Source of the DNA: Hysterangium stoloniferum
Taxonomy: Eukaryota; Basidiomycota; Agaricomycetes; Hysterangiales; Hysterangiaceae
NCBI GenBank assembly: GCA_015178975.1
Contig: WHVD01000137.1
Span: 124,001-188,000 of the forward strand
Length of the DNA: 64,000 bases
Direction: 5' to 3'
In this document: positions 23,743 to 33,900 of the stretch, one piece after another
Position numbering within the stretch: the first letter of the stretch is position 1
Layout of the letters: every line of letters begins with the position of its first letter
The notes under the pieces: generated by a model
What the model was told of the DNA's origin: nothing
What the model saw: only the letters and a program-made list of their open reading frames with translations
The model's database searches: none
Translations under genes and position numbers: made by a program

Positions 23743-24747
23743 CCTCCCATCCTCCACCCGACACACACTCCCTCAGCCCAATGCGAACCTTCCCCGATTC
23801 TGGCGCCTCGTCTCTCTCCCTCCCCAAAAGCTATACCGGTACCGACCCAACTTCCGCCGTCACCGGGTATCCCTCCCGACTCTCCGTATTCATATTGCGT
23901 GTCCTTGGGTAGCCCTATCCAGGACCTTCCACCAGAGCGAATGGATGTCGATTTGGACCCCCCTACACCGGACGTCATCGATCCCATGGCAAGCAGAAAG
24001 GCGAAGGAGATGCAGAAAGCCACCACTCCTCTCCGAGAACAATCCCCTATTCCCGTCCTTGACAGCCCGGTTCCCCTCACTGAGCCCATATCCACAACTT
24101 TCTGGATGTGAGTAGCTGTCAACTACCCTTCCAAACAGTTTCCTGTCAGAAGGGTGCTATCACAGCTCGTGCCAGTACTTCAGCAACTGGTCCTTCAAGG
24201 GAGCCTCAAGGGTTGTCGCGGTCTGGCTCCATTGTCGGAGATAATGGAGGATTTCTATCTCTCCTTCGAGGATCTCGCAGAGGGGAAGAACTTTGCACGA
24301 GCAGCACAGGAGATTAAACTCTCTATGTTCCGGCACATCATAGTGGAGCTTCACCGTCTGCCCCCAGACTCAGTGAATGTTCTCTCTATTGCTGGCTTAG
24401 TAGATTTACTCGAGGCCCTCGTCCTGACGCCTCCCACAGAAACCACCATGCAGCCACACGTTCCTGCCCCACTGCCCGCGTCTTCGTTTCCCCTCCCCAA
24501 AGCTCCTCTTCTCGCGCGGATTTCTGCTCCGCCGGTTAGTGTCCGCGCAGTCGTTCGTTGCAGAGAGAAAGCCTACAGACGATGGGCCGACTCCTTGTAT
24601 AGGAATTCTAATGATTTGACTCGGGCGAGAATAGCTGAATCCTTCAGAGTAAAAAGGGAACGATGGGGAAACCTCATTTTGGACCTTGGGGGATCCTCAC
24701 AGGAAGCTTGGGGCGGCGTCCCAGATGCTCTTCGACACCTAGTATAG
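23743..24747 (+). pseudogene. ORF3 C-terminal fragment (family A)
   Basis: Nearly identical to 40600-41606 of element A, including VSLGSPIQDLPPERMDVDLD, GCRGLAPLSEIMEDFYLSF and LGGSSQEAWGGVPDALRHLV. An in-frame TGA at 24109-24111 replaces the GGA of the other copy (tggatgtga against tggatggga). It ends in a polypurine tract just upstream of the LTR at 24773, so that LTR served as 3' LTR for this copy. Confidence 0.85.
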
Positions 24748-24772
24748 CACATCCCTTCGAACTGGGGGGCAC

Positions 24773-25415
24773 TGTAAAGGGTATGCATATATGCATACCT
24801 GGACTAAGGAATAATAACTGGATTATAGTACTTTATTATTTACCTTTTATTTTCTTTCTTTATATTCTTTCTATATTTCGAGCACACCTTGATTTTGTAG
24901 TTCGAAGCTTTGTGTATACGTATGGGCGCTCTCGGCGCCAAAAGAGACAGACAACTTTTACCCAGCAGACACCACCTCGTAACGACTCAGACGTCGAATA
25001 GCGAGAGGTGTCAAGGGTAGTATCTCAGCTACCATAAGGGTAGCATTCTCTAGTCTACTAATAGCCTTTTGGACTCGAACCGCTAAGGTCGAGTTCCGCT
25101 TTCAAGACTTTGCGCTCGTCGACACTGTAGTTGACTCGCGCTACTATTACTCTATCCTAGATACTCAGTCTTTAGCTGAGTATCTTACTTATTTCTAGCT
25201 ACTAGTTGTACCGTAAAAGGTCAACCCATTATCTTACTGTTCTAAGCCGTCACGAGCAACTATACAGTTGCTCTTGAGGCGTGCAGTGCGTTCTTATACT
25301 AGTACTAACAGTCTAGTAGTCTATAGTATTGTACTGACGGTCAATACTCTCTAATAGTAGTTGAATAAACACTATTCTTCGTATATAGAGCGGTCAGAAT
25401 CCACCACTCTTCACA
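24773..25415 (+). mobile_element. Family A LTR (subtype 1)
   Basis: TGTAAAGGGTATGC to CACTCTTCACA, 643 bp. Hairpins lie at 25028-25044, 25073-25094, 25118-25135, 25159-25185 (10-bp arms), 25205-25225, 25254-25273 (8-bp arms), 25298-25317 and 25326-25347. Confidence 0.92.
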
Positions 25416-25416
25416 G

Positions 25417-25429
25417 TGGTGATCCGGGC
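25417..25429 (+). other. Putative primer binding site (element A)
   Basis: TGGTGATCCGGGC, identical to the sites at 8333 and 21598 and at the same one-base offset from the LTR end. Confidence 0.7.
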
Positions 25430-25491
25430 CAGACCGTTCTTTTCCTACGAGGAAAAACTTATTATTTGACTACTAAGACCTGGACACGCGA

Positions 25492-28449
25492 ATGACTACG
25501 GGCAAGAATCAAACGTCTAGGCCTTCATCAATGCCTGGTAGCTCCATGCCTCGTCAAAAATCTTTTAACCTAGAACCACCCCGTAACATCACCCTGAGGA
25601 AGTCTTCGTCGACTTTTCAAGGATCAGCTCCTCCGGAGGATTCCCCCGGAGTAGTAGCTGGATCGTCTACGAACATTCCCCAGCTTCCTCCAGGATCACC
25701 TCCTCCAGAGGATTCCCCCGGAGTAGTAGTTGGATCGTCAATGAACATTCCCCCTGATCCACCTGAGGAACGCTCATTACTCGAGCAGTTGGACACCCCT
25801 GGAGTTAACATTGAGTCTAATCGAGCACCCACGCCCGTTCTCAGATTCCCTCCGAGACAGGTCATCCTTAAGCAGTTCCTCGGAGGTCATATGGTTTACG
25901 CCCAGCCCATCGATTACAAATGGGATATGTACTACACCGATCGAATCCCCGAGGATCAGGTTACCCCCTTCGTGGAGGAGTACAGTACGGATTACCCTAT
26001 TCTACCGGAGACTGTAGCAGTCTGGTTAGGGCGTTATCAAGCGATTTTATCGGCGCGGGATTTATTCACGCGACCAGGGAACCTTGAGGATTTGACCCAA
26101 TCGATTCCTGAATGGTCGAACGAGGTGACGATTACTATGGAAGGAGGAAGAAGAATTCTCAAGCGGGAAGTGTTTTCTATGTTCCTTGAAGCACTTCGTA
26201 CGCATGATGATGTGTTACAGATCCTGCATGTCCTGCTTGGCGGAGATCATGTTGTGCCTAAGGTTGACTACCAGTACATGTACATCCGTATGTTGGAGGA
26301 GTCTCTCAATGGAGTCACGCCAAATCTATCGCTGGCATACCTCACTTTAAGAGGTCGGTTGAAGCGAAACCAAAGAAGACTTGATAAGATGGTTTTAGAG
26401 GTACTCCTCCCCTATAACAACTCGATCCAGGTCCCTGATTCGCCTATCTCCACAACCAATTCGTTTGTTCGCAACTTAAATGGGTCCCCTGATACTCGTT
26501 TTCTGCATTCTCTCAACCGTCCTGTAATATTGGAGGATTTTCCACTGGATTTGAGGACGCAAGTAATAGAACGCCTTCAGGAGAAGAGGATTGAGGTCTG
26601 CGCTCCCTTCCATCAACCCCAGCCGTGTCGACTTCTGAACGCGACGGAGATCGAGAGACAAATCGCGATGGAACCAGGCCTAACGTCTTTCCAGGGAGAT
26701 CACCGCTCTCGCGTCGCATTTGAGGGAGTCTCCAACAGCCCTAACTTCAGGGATGAAGCGACCACTCTCAGAAACCGATCAGTCGCCAACAAGGGTCGAC
26801 CGTCCTTCTCCACAGCATTTACTGAGGGCATAGCTGGCCCAGTTGCTGGTCGAGGATCGCTTAATCCAGACGGTCCCCACCATTCTCTACCGATCGCTTC
26901 AAACCCTTTCTTGCCATCAGGAGGACCCCCTAGCGATTCATCTGGGAGTTCGAATACTTCAGACCAGGGAGGGAACTCAGGACGTGGGGAACGCCACAAT
27001 GGAGTGCCTAATACCCCTTTTCGAACTCCGATGCGGTCTCGAGCTAGCGCGCTTATTGACGACTTACCTAAGGATAAGAAGGTCACTCTTAACACCAATG
27101 ACCTCAAGATCAAATGGTCTGATCTCCCTGAATACGATGGAGCTCAATCCGAAGCCCTGGACTATATCATGGATATCATGAGTCTCGCGGAGATATCAGA
27201 CTCTATGAGTGCGATCTTAGGAGTTGCTCTGCCAAGACGACTCAAGGGGCACGCTAAGGTCTGGTGGAGCACCTTAGACCGTGAGCATCGTACTGAATTC
27301 AGTCAATCTCATGGGTCGTTTCTTTGGGGTATCGTCGAAGGATTGCTCGGAACTCGTTGGCGTGAATCCTTAGCCTTAGAATGGGAAGCTATGAAATTTC
27401 GACAGGCTGGTCACAATCGTGAGACACCCGTCCACTATATCCAACGGAGAGTTAAACTTTATCGTTTCCTGTACGGGTTCCACCAGGACAGAGGGGATGA
27501 GACACGCAGACTCATTCTCACACTGCCTACGGAATGGCTCTACCTTCTTCAAGGACAACCCATTGATAATATCATGAGTTTACAGACTTATGCTAATAAC
27601 CTGCAAGAAGCTCTGATTAACGCTTGGGTCCAAACACACCAGGAACGTTACAGGTTCCAGAAACCGCGCATAATGTTATCGGAGGGTCAAGAATTGGATT
27701 TTAGAGTCACCGGCGACTCCTCTTCACCTAACCATATTCTCATTAGTGAGACTAACGAGAGAGGCTCGACGAGAAGGACCGTTCCAGACGTCGCTGATCC
27801 AAAACAGGGAAAGCGTCACGGAAAAATGTTCTTCGAGAGGAGTAACAAGAGGAGTTCGATCAAACCCACCAAGGAATGTTGGATATGTGGAAGTCCGGAG
27901 CATTTTAAGATAGACTGCCCTCAAGCTGGCAAAATGTCTCATTATGTCTCTATCAACAAATGCTCCGCACAGGATATGTCGGAGGAAGCTGAGGAGCAAA
28001 GGTTATATGAAGCGGTTCATGGACTATCTATACAAGGACAAGTAAATAACTCTGATGACGAATTGACTTTTGTTTCCGTTTATTCGCCCCATGTCGAAGA
28101 CAAATTAGTGAGGGAGGAAAATCAAACGACTGGTGAAGCTCTTCTGTCAGAAGCTTACGTATCCATACTCGCCGCAGATTTCTTCGAAAAAGGAGGCCGG
28201 CTGAGTGTTCATCGGCAGGACCTTGAAGGCCTGACCGAGGACTACTGTCAGACTGGAGATTCTCACGAACAAATCAGTTCGAATTCGCTCTGTTCGCCTG
28301 GAGCTGATGTTGACACGTTCCCGTTTGATCCCGGGAACCCCCCGATTTACTACCGTACGAGAATTCGGATTTGGAGGACAGCGACGATGATCCAGTATTG
28401 GATTCCCCTTCGAAGCATGTTCCTTGCCGAAGTGAACGCAGGAACGTAA
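25492..28449 (+). CDS. Element A Gag (985 aa)
   Basis: Structural protein of the gypsy particle. The ATG at 25492 is 62 bp past the primer site and aligns with the start in element B. The N-terminal third includes a duplicated PPEDSPGVVxGSS repeat. The retrotransposon gag-type helical region is around residues 540-700 (IKWSDLPEYDGAQ ... WWSTLDREHRTEF ... REEK-like basic patches). A nucleocapsid knuckle CX2CX4HX4C is at C796, C799, H804 and C809. At 985 codons it is long for a gypsy gag because the domain order includes a large N-terminal extension. In element B the same frame runs on into pol; here it is shifted after the C run at 28338 and stops at 28447, so the last 36 or so residues are out-of-frame translation. 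Confidence 0.88.
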   Translation: MTTGKNQTSRPSSMPGSSMPRQKSFNLEPPRNITLRKSSSTFQGSAPPEDSPGVVAGSSTNIPQLPPGSPPPEDSPGVVVGSSMNIPPDPPEERSLLEQLDTPGVNIESNRAPTPVLRFPPRQVILKQFLGGHMVYAQPIDYKWDMYYTDRIPEDQVTPFVEEYSTDYPILPETVAVWLGRYQAILSARDLFTRPGNLEDLTQSIPEWSNEVTITMEGGRRILKREVFSMFLEALRTHDDVLQILHVLLGGDHVVPKVDYQYMYIRMLEESLNGVTPNLSLAYLTLRGRLKRNQRRLDKMVLEVLLPYNNSIQVPDSPISTTNSFVRNLNGSPDTRFLHSLNRPVILEDFPLDLRTQVIERLQEKRIEVCAPFHQPQPCRLLNATEIERQIAMEPGLTSFQGDHRSRVAFEGVSNSPNFRDEATTLRNRSVANKGRPSFSTAFTEGIAGPVAGRGSLNPDGPHHSLPIASNPFLPSGGPPSDSSGSSNTSDQGGNSGRGERHNGVPNTPFRTPMRSRASALIDDLPKDKKVTLNTNDLKIKWSDLPEYDGAQSEALDYIMDIMSLAEISDSMSAILGVALPRRLKGHAKVWWSTLDREHRTEFSQSHGSFLWGIVEGLLGTRWRESLALEWEAMKFRQAGHNRETPVHYIQRRVKLYRFLYGFHQDRGDETRRLILTLPTEWLYLLQGQPIDNIMSLQTYANNLQEALINAWVQTHQERYRFQKPRIMLSEGQELDFRVTGDSSSPNHILISETNERGSTRRTVPDVADPKQGKRHGKMFFERSNKRSSIKPTKECWICGSPEHFKIDCPQAGKMSHYVSINKCSAQDMSEEAEEQRLYEAVHGLSIQGQVNNSDDELTFVSVYSPHVEDKLVREENQTTGEALLSEAYVSILAADFFEKGGRLSVHRQDLEGLTEDYCQTGDSHEQISSNSLCSPGADVDTFPFDPGNPPIYYRTRIRIWRTATMIQYWIPLRSMFLAEVNAGT
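28338..28344 (+). other. C6G run where pol leaves the gag frame
   Basis: In the gag frame the bases read AAC CCC CCG, that is C_CCC_CCG, which fits the X_XXY_YYZ pattern of -1 frameshift sites. Reading -1 from here gives a PPDLLPYENSD stretch that aligns with LPDLIPCDESD in the single-frame element B. It is therefore either a functional slip site or simply loss of one C from an ancestral C7. Confidence 0.5.
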
Positions 28450-30093
28450 TCTTGTCCCTGCGCAAGGAAAGTAAGAGGCCTCGAATCCAATACCCTCGTC
28501 CCAGTCGTCTGATGAAGGAGGATACTACAATCCTTTATCGAAAACGGGATCCTCCCAGTGGTTACTCTAGCATAGTTGCAGTGCTCCATGTTTTCGGTCA
28601 TGTAGGAACTCCCGATTCACCCAAACGCGTTAAAATTCGAATGGACATGGGAGCGGATCTTTCCCTTATATCGGAGGAATTCTACAAGGAACTGCAGGGC
28701 ATGTATAAGTTGAAACAAGGACTCAAATTACGTCTAATTCAGCTCACAGGTAACGCTAAGGTTATCGGATATGTTAATGCCCCCATTTACCTGGAGGACA
28801 ACAGTGGAACGTTACTGAAGTTCGCGGCAGAAACTTATGTTGTTAGAGGAATGACGGTGCCAATTCTTTTGGGAGAAGACTTCCATATTAATTATGAAAT
28901 TGGTACTCTAAGAGATCAGCCGTTGGGATCTAGACTTATTCTCCCGGGACGACAGGGTTTTATTCCAGCCAGCTCTTCTAAGGAACCTCAACCTTTGACC
29001 TTCACCGTCAATAAGGCCCCTTTCGGGAAGCATGAGAAGGAGTCATCCAAACTCACCTCTCTCCCCGATAAAGGTGTGCGTACTGAAAGAGTCGCGCGAG
29101 CCTTGGAGGATTGCACTATCGATCCAGAGTCAGCCAGACTAGTGCCTATTTTTGTTGAAGATCTAAAGGGTGAGGAATGGATTGTTGAAGGAATTGTACT
29201 GCAAAACGAGGACGGTTCTATATTAGCCACACCAATCACGGCAATTTCAAGGAATAGTGCGGCAGTACCTTTAGCCAATCCATCACTAACCCCTAAGACT
29301 ATCCGACGAGGGGAGACAATAGGGATGATTCATGACCCTGCTCGTTGGGCTCACAAGCCCAGGTCACTCGAGGAGAAAGGTTTAATGGTAGCAGGCGCAA
29401 CCAAGATCGCACACCTTATTGAAAGTCTCTCTCAACTTGAGGAGGACCGTCAAGTCGCCTCAGAAAGACCTAAGTCACCTGTTGAACCAGAGATTGCAGA
29501 CGATTTCGAACCGCCTGGTCCTAAGACGGCTGCAGTGGCTGATAATGAGGAATTTGCCTCAGAGGATCTTCACAAGTTAGTCAATTTGGGACTGGATATA
29601 CCAACAGAGGTCCTGCCACGTCTCAGATCAGTTTTGACTGAGAATGTTAAGGCTTTTGGAGTCGACGGACGGTTAGGGCAAGTGGAATGTAGAGTCCCTG
29701 TCCCCTTGAAAGAGGGCGCTCAGCCCATATCCATGCCTATGTTCCCCTCGTCCCCTGCCAATAGGAGAGTTATAGACGAGCAAATGGATACCTGGTTCGA
29801 ACAGGGTGTCATTGAGCCATCTAAAAGCCCCTGGGGAGTGCCAGCCTTCGTAGTATATCGCAATGGTAAACCGCGGGTGGTCATCGACTATCGGAAACTT
29901 AACCATCTCACTGTTCCAGATGAATTCCCTTTACCACGTCAATCGGAGATTATGCAAGCGCTGTCGGGGTCAAATGTTCTTTCTTCTTTCGATGCGCTGG
30001 CCGGGTTTACTCAATTAGAAATGTTGGAGGACGATAAGCCCAAAACAGCCTTTAGATCCCATAGAGGGCTGTGGCAATTTAAAAGGATGCCAT

Positions 30094-30400
30094 TGTTAGA
30101 GTATGATACTACAGCTCTAACATAGTCTATTATGATCTCCATATTTTTCTGATATTTGTAGTATTTTTCCCAGCACTGTAGGTGCAGTATTGAGTGAGTT
30201 ACCTTAGGTCGGTACCTCCTGTATAGGTGCTTAGATAAGCACCTAGTAGTATAGTCCACTGTGGGTGTGGGAAAGTCTCCTTAGTGTTTACTTTCCAATC
30301 ACACTCACAGGTATGTCTTTACAGTTGAATATACTTAGTGTTTACTTTCCAATCACACTCACAGGGGTGTTCTGCAAAGTGTTATTCAACTGTTTCAACA
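30094..30400 (+). mobile_element. Copia 5' LTR
   Basis: TGTTAGAGTATGATAC to CTGTTTCAACA. Contains two copies of a cttagtgtttactttccaat-type direct repeat (near 30280 and 30333) that each continue into cacactcacagg. Confidence 0.95.
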
Positions 30401-30414
30401 GGTTATGGGCCCCG
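30401..30414 (+). other. Copia primer site, half initiator-tRNA type
   Basis: GGTTATGGGCCCCG directly abuts the 5' LTR. GGTTATGGGCCC is complementary to the anticodon stem-loop of initiator tRNA-Met (GGGCCCATAACC, with CAU as anticodon), the internal primer type known from Drosophila copia and Ty5, rather than to a tRNA 3' end. Confidence 0.8.
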
Positions 30415-30998
30415 GTTTCTAAACTGCTACATCCAGTTGCTATCTGTGCAATCCATCACTTCCCACATCTTTATTGACAACTTCTATTATCCAAAACACT
30501 TTACATTGCGTTTGGATCTTATTTGTGGTCATATCTCTGTGGTTTGGCACTTGTTTTGGTCACTTTCTGCACTCACCCCACCCCCCCTGCCCTTGCGCGC
30601 ATTTTCGCTTATTAAGCGCCCTCTTAGCGCCGGTTGCCGTATAAGGAAATATATTCCCACGCCCAAAAGTCAAAAACCCGGTCATCCAATTTTCATTTTT
30701 AGGTCAACATATTTTTTGTCACTCTTGTGACGCCTTGTGACTCATCTGTCACACTCCCTCCTACCATTTCTGGAACTTTCCAGTGTTGTCTGCCACATTA
30801 TTTTATCTTTTATCACAGGGTCTTTTTATATACATTGGATTTGAACTGTTGGCATAGTGCACTTCAGTGAGCCTGTGTTTTTTACCTTCCTTGCAACATC
30901 ACAGTAACCCTGTTGAGCAAGGCGGTGTTACAACTGCTTCTCCAATTAATTAGTCCTTCTTGATACACAGTTAAATTCTTGGTGGATATTGATCTATC

Positions 30999-33900
30999 AT
31001 GGCATCCAACAATACTTACAAGCACCATAGTGTTATTTTGGGAGAGTCAAATTATGAGGATTGGAATCATGATCTTATTGGTTTATTGCGTATGGAGAAT
31101 TGCCTTTCCATTGTCCTTGGAAAAGAAAAACAGCCCAATGATGTTAAACTACTTACATCCTGGTTGGAACGCTCTAACAAAGCAGCTGGTATTATTTGGC
31201 ACTCTATTGGATCTATCCAGAGCAGTCATATTGATATTAATGATGCTCCTAATGATATGTGGTTGAAACTTCATCAGGCACATTCTACTTGCACCTTTTG
31301 CAAGCGTCACTGTCATATACAGAATAATTGCCATCTTTACAAATTTGCACAGAAGAAGGCATTAAAACAAGTGGAGCAGAAGAAGAGGAAGCATAAAAGG
31401 AGAAAGGTAGCTAAAGTACATGCTAGTGTCTCTGATAAAGTCTCAGAAGAGAAACAGCCAGAGTCTGCTGGAAATGCAAGTACTTGCATTCCTGATTCTT
31501 CTGATCCATCTTGTGCTCTCCTTGTTCATGCTAGTTCTGATTGGACAGCTGACACAGGTGCATCTTCCCATATGACACCACATCGTCACTGGTTTTCAAG
31601 CTATAAACCATTTCAAATTCCTGTCCAAGTTGCAAATGGACATATCATTATGTCTGCAGGAATAGGAGCTGTGCGGTTTAAGCCTAAAGGCAAAGGCAAT
31701 ATAATTTTGGAATTTCAAAGAGTTCTTCATGTTCCCCATCTCACAAGCAATCTACTCTCAGTCTTGTACTTGACAAAGAAAAAGAACTACCATGTTTCTA
31801 TCTTTGGTTCTACTATGTCTTTCTATCAGAAGAAGGTTTTGCGTTTCACTGCAACAGTCACTGAACAGAATCAGGCCTATTTAGATGGAATTACAGTACC
31901 TATGACAGATTATGCTGGTCTTGTTACAACCTGTCCATTAGACTCTACACTTTGGCATCGTCGTTTCAGTCATCTGAATCATGCTGATGTTAAGAAGCTT
32001 ATGACAGGGGATTTGGTCACTGGTATTCAGATTGACTCTCAGATTGCTCCAGATCCTATTTGTGAACCTTGCTTAGCTGGTAAACAGAACAGAGTGGTTA
32101 ATAAGATGGCGACAACACGCTATACTAAACCACTTGCACTCATTCATAGTGATGTTCATGGTCCATTACCTACACAAACTCTGGAAGGGTTTCGCTATTG
32201 GGTAACCTTCATTGATGATGCCTCACGCTATGCTATGACTGCATTACTCAAAAACAAGAGTGATGTATTTGAGGCTTTTAAGCTATACAAGGCTAGTGTT
32301 GAAAATAAACTTGGTCAGACGATTAAGATTTTTAGGGATGACAAGGGTGGAGAGTATATATCAAAGGAATTTGATGCCTTCCTTGCAAATGCTGGCATTA
32401 GTCGGCAGCATACTGTCCGAAGTGAGCCTCACCAGAATGGTGTGGCTGAGCGCTTTAATAGGACACTGGAAGAAGGGTCCACTTCAATTTTGACTGAATC
32501 CCACCTTCCTCCTTCTTTTTGGGGACGTGCTGTTCTTGCAATTACTTATGTACGCAATCGCTCCCCTACTACTGCTCTTAAGCATTCTGTGCCCTATACT
32601 GCTTTCCATGGCAGAAAACCAGATGTGTCAAATCTTAGGGTATTTGGATCCACTGCCTATGTACATATGCAGAAGGATCAACGTGTTGGACTTGGCTCTC
32701 ACACACAAAAGTGTGTCTTCATTGGATATCCTTCAGATTATAAGGGTTGGTTATTTTACAATCCACTGACTAAAAAGATTATAATCAGTAATAATGCTGT
32801 TTTTGATGAGAGAGTTTTGCCAGGACTATCTAAGCAGACTACACCATCACCACCACCACTATCTATTCCTAAGGTTTTTCCTGATACCCAACAATTCATT
32901 GATATGTTTATTCCTGGCCCCTCTGGGTCTACTCAGGTGGGAGCTCCACAGGAACCAAATCAGGTGGGAGATGATCAGGGTAATGCTTTGGCTCCTGATT
33001 CAGGCTCTAGCTCTGATTCTGCTTCTGAGCATTCACCAAGTCCTCCCCCTCAACCACGTCGCAATCCACCCAGAAACAGAGTTCCTCCTATGCGTTACCC
33101 TGCTAACATCCACAACTATAGAGAATCTACTCCTGTAGTTGAGTCCAGTGATGAAGCAGAGGATTCTGTACCAGCTTCTCCTCAACCAGTAGAGTCTGAG
33201 GAGGAAGCTCTAGGTGCCAGTGAAGGAGATCTTTATATCTCTGTAGATGAGGCCTTTGAGTTTGCTTACAAGGCTAGTGCCAATGATAATGCACCTAGAA
33301 CTCTCAAAGAGGCCTTGCAAAGTCCTAATGCTGACAAATGGTATGATGCTGCATATGCTGAAATGCAATCTTTGCTTGAAAATGGCACCTTTCGTCTTGC
33401 CAAATTACCTGAGGGTCGTAAAGCTATTGGCTCTCGTTGGGTATTTGTAATAAAGCGTAAAAAGGATGGCTCAATTGACAAGTTCAAAGCTTGTCTTGTT
33501 GCCAAAGGCTATGCACAGCGACCAGGGTTTGACTTCACTGATACCTTTGCTCCTACTGCCAAATGGGCCACCTTACGTGCTGTTCTAGCTTTGGCTGCAC
33601 TAGAGGATATGGAACTTGAGAGTATAGATATCTCTTCTGCATTCTTAAATGGTGAACTTGAAGAGGAGGTGTACTTGCAACAACCTGAGGGTTTTCACCA
33701 AGGTGCTCATGATGAGTTTTTACTTCTCTTGAAAGGACTTTATGGTTTACGTCAATCACCACGTATCTGGCACAAGAAGTTGAATGCTGTCTTGCTCAGC
33801 TTGGGTTTCAAACAGGTACTATGTGATCATAGTATTTGGGTCTTCCAAAAGGGTGATGTCAAAGTCATTATACCAGTATTTGTAGATGACATGACTATTG

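Noticed and set aside
25159-25273. LTR hairpins as rho-independent-type terminators, tRNA genes or a CRISPR-like array
   Set aside because: Stems differ from one another and spacing is irregular, no cloverleaf or repeat-spacer pattern exists, and the DNA is eukaryotic LTR.
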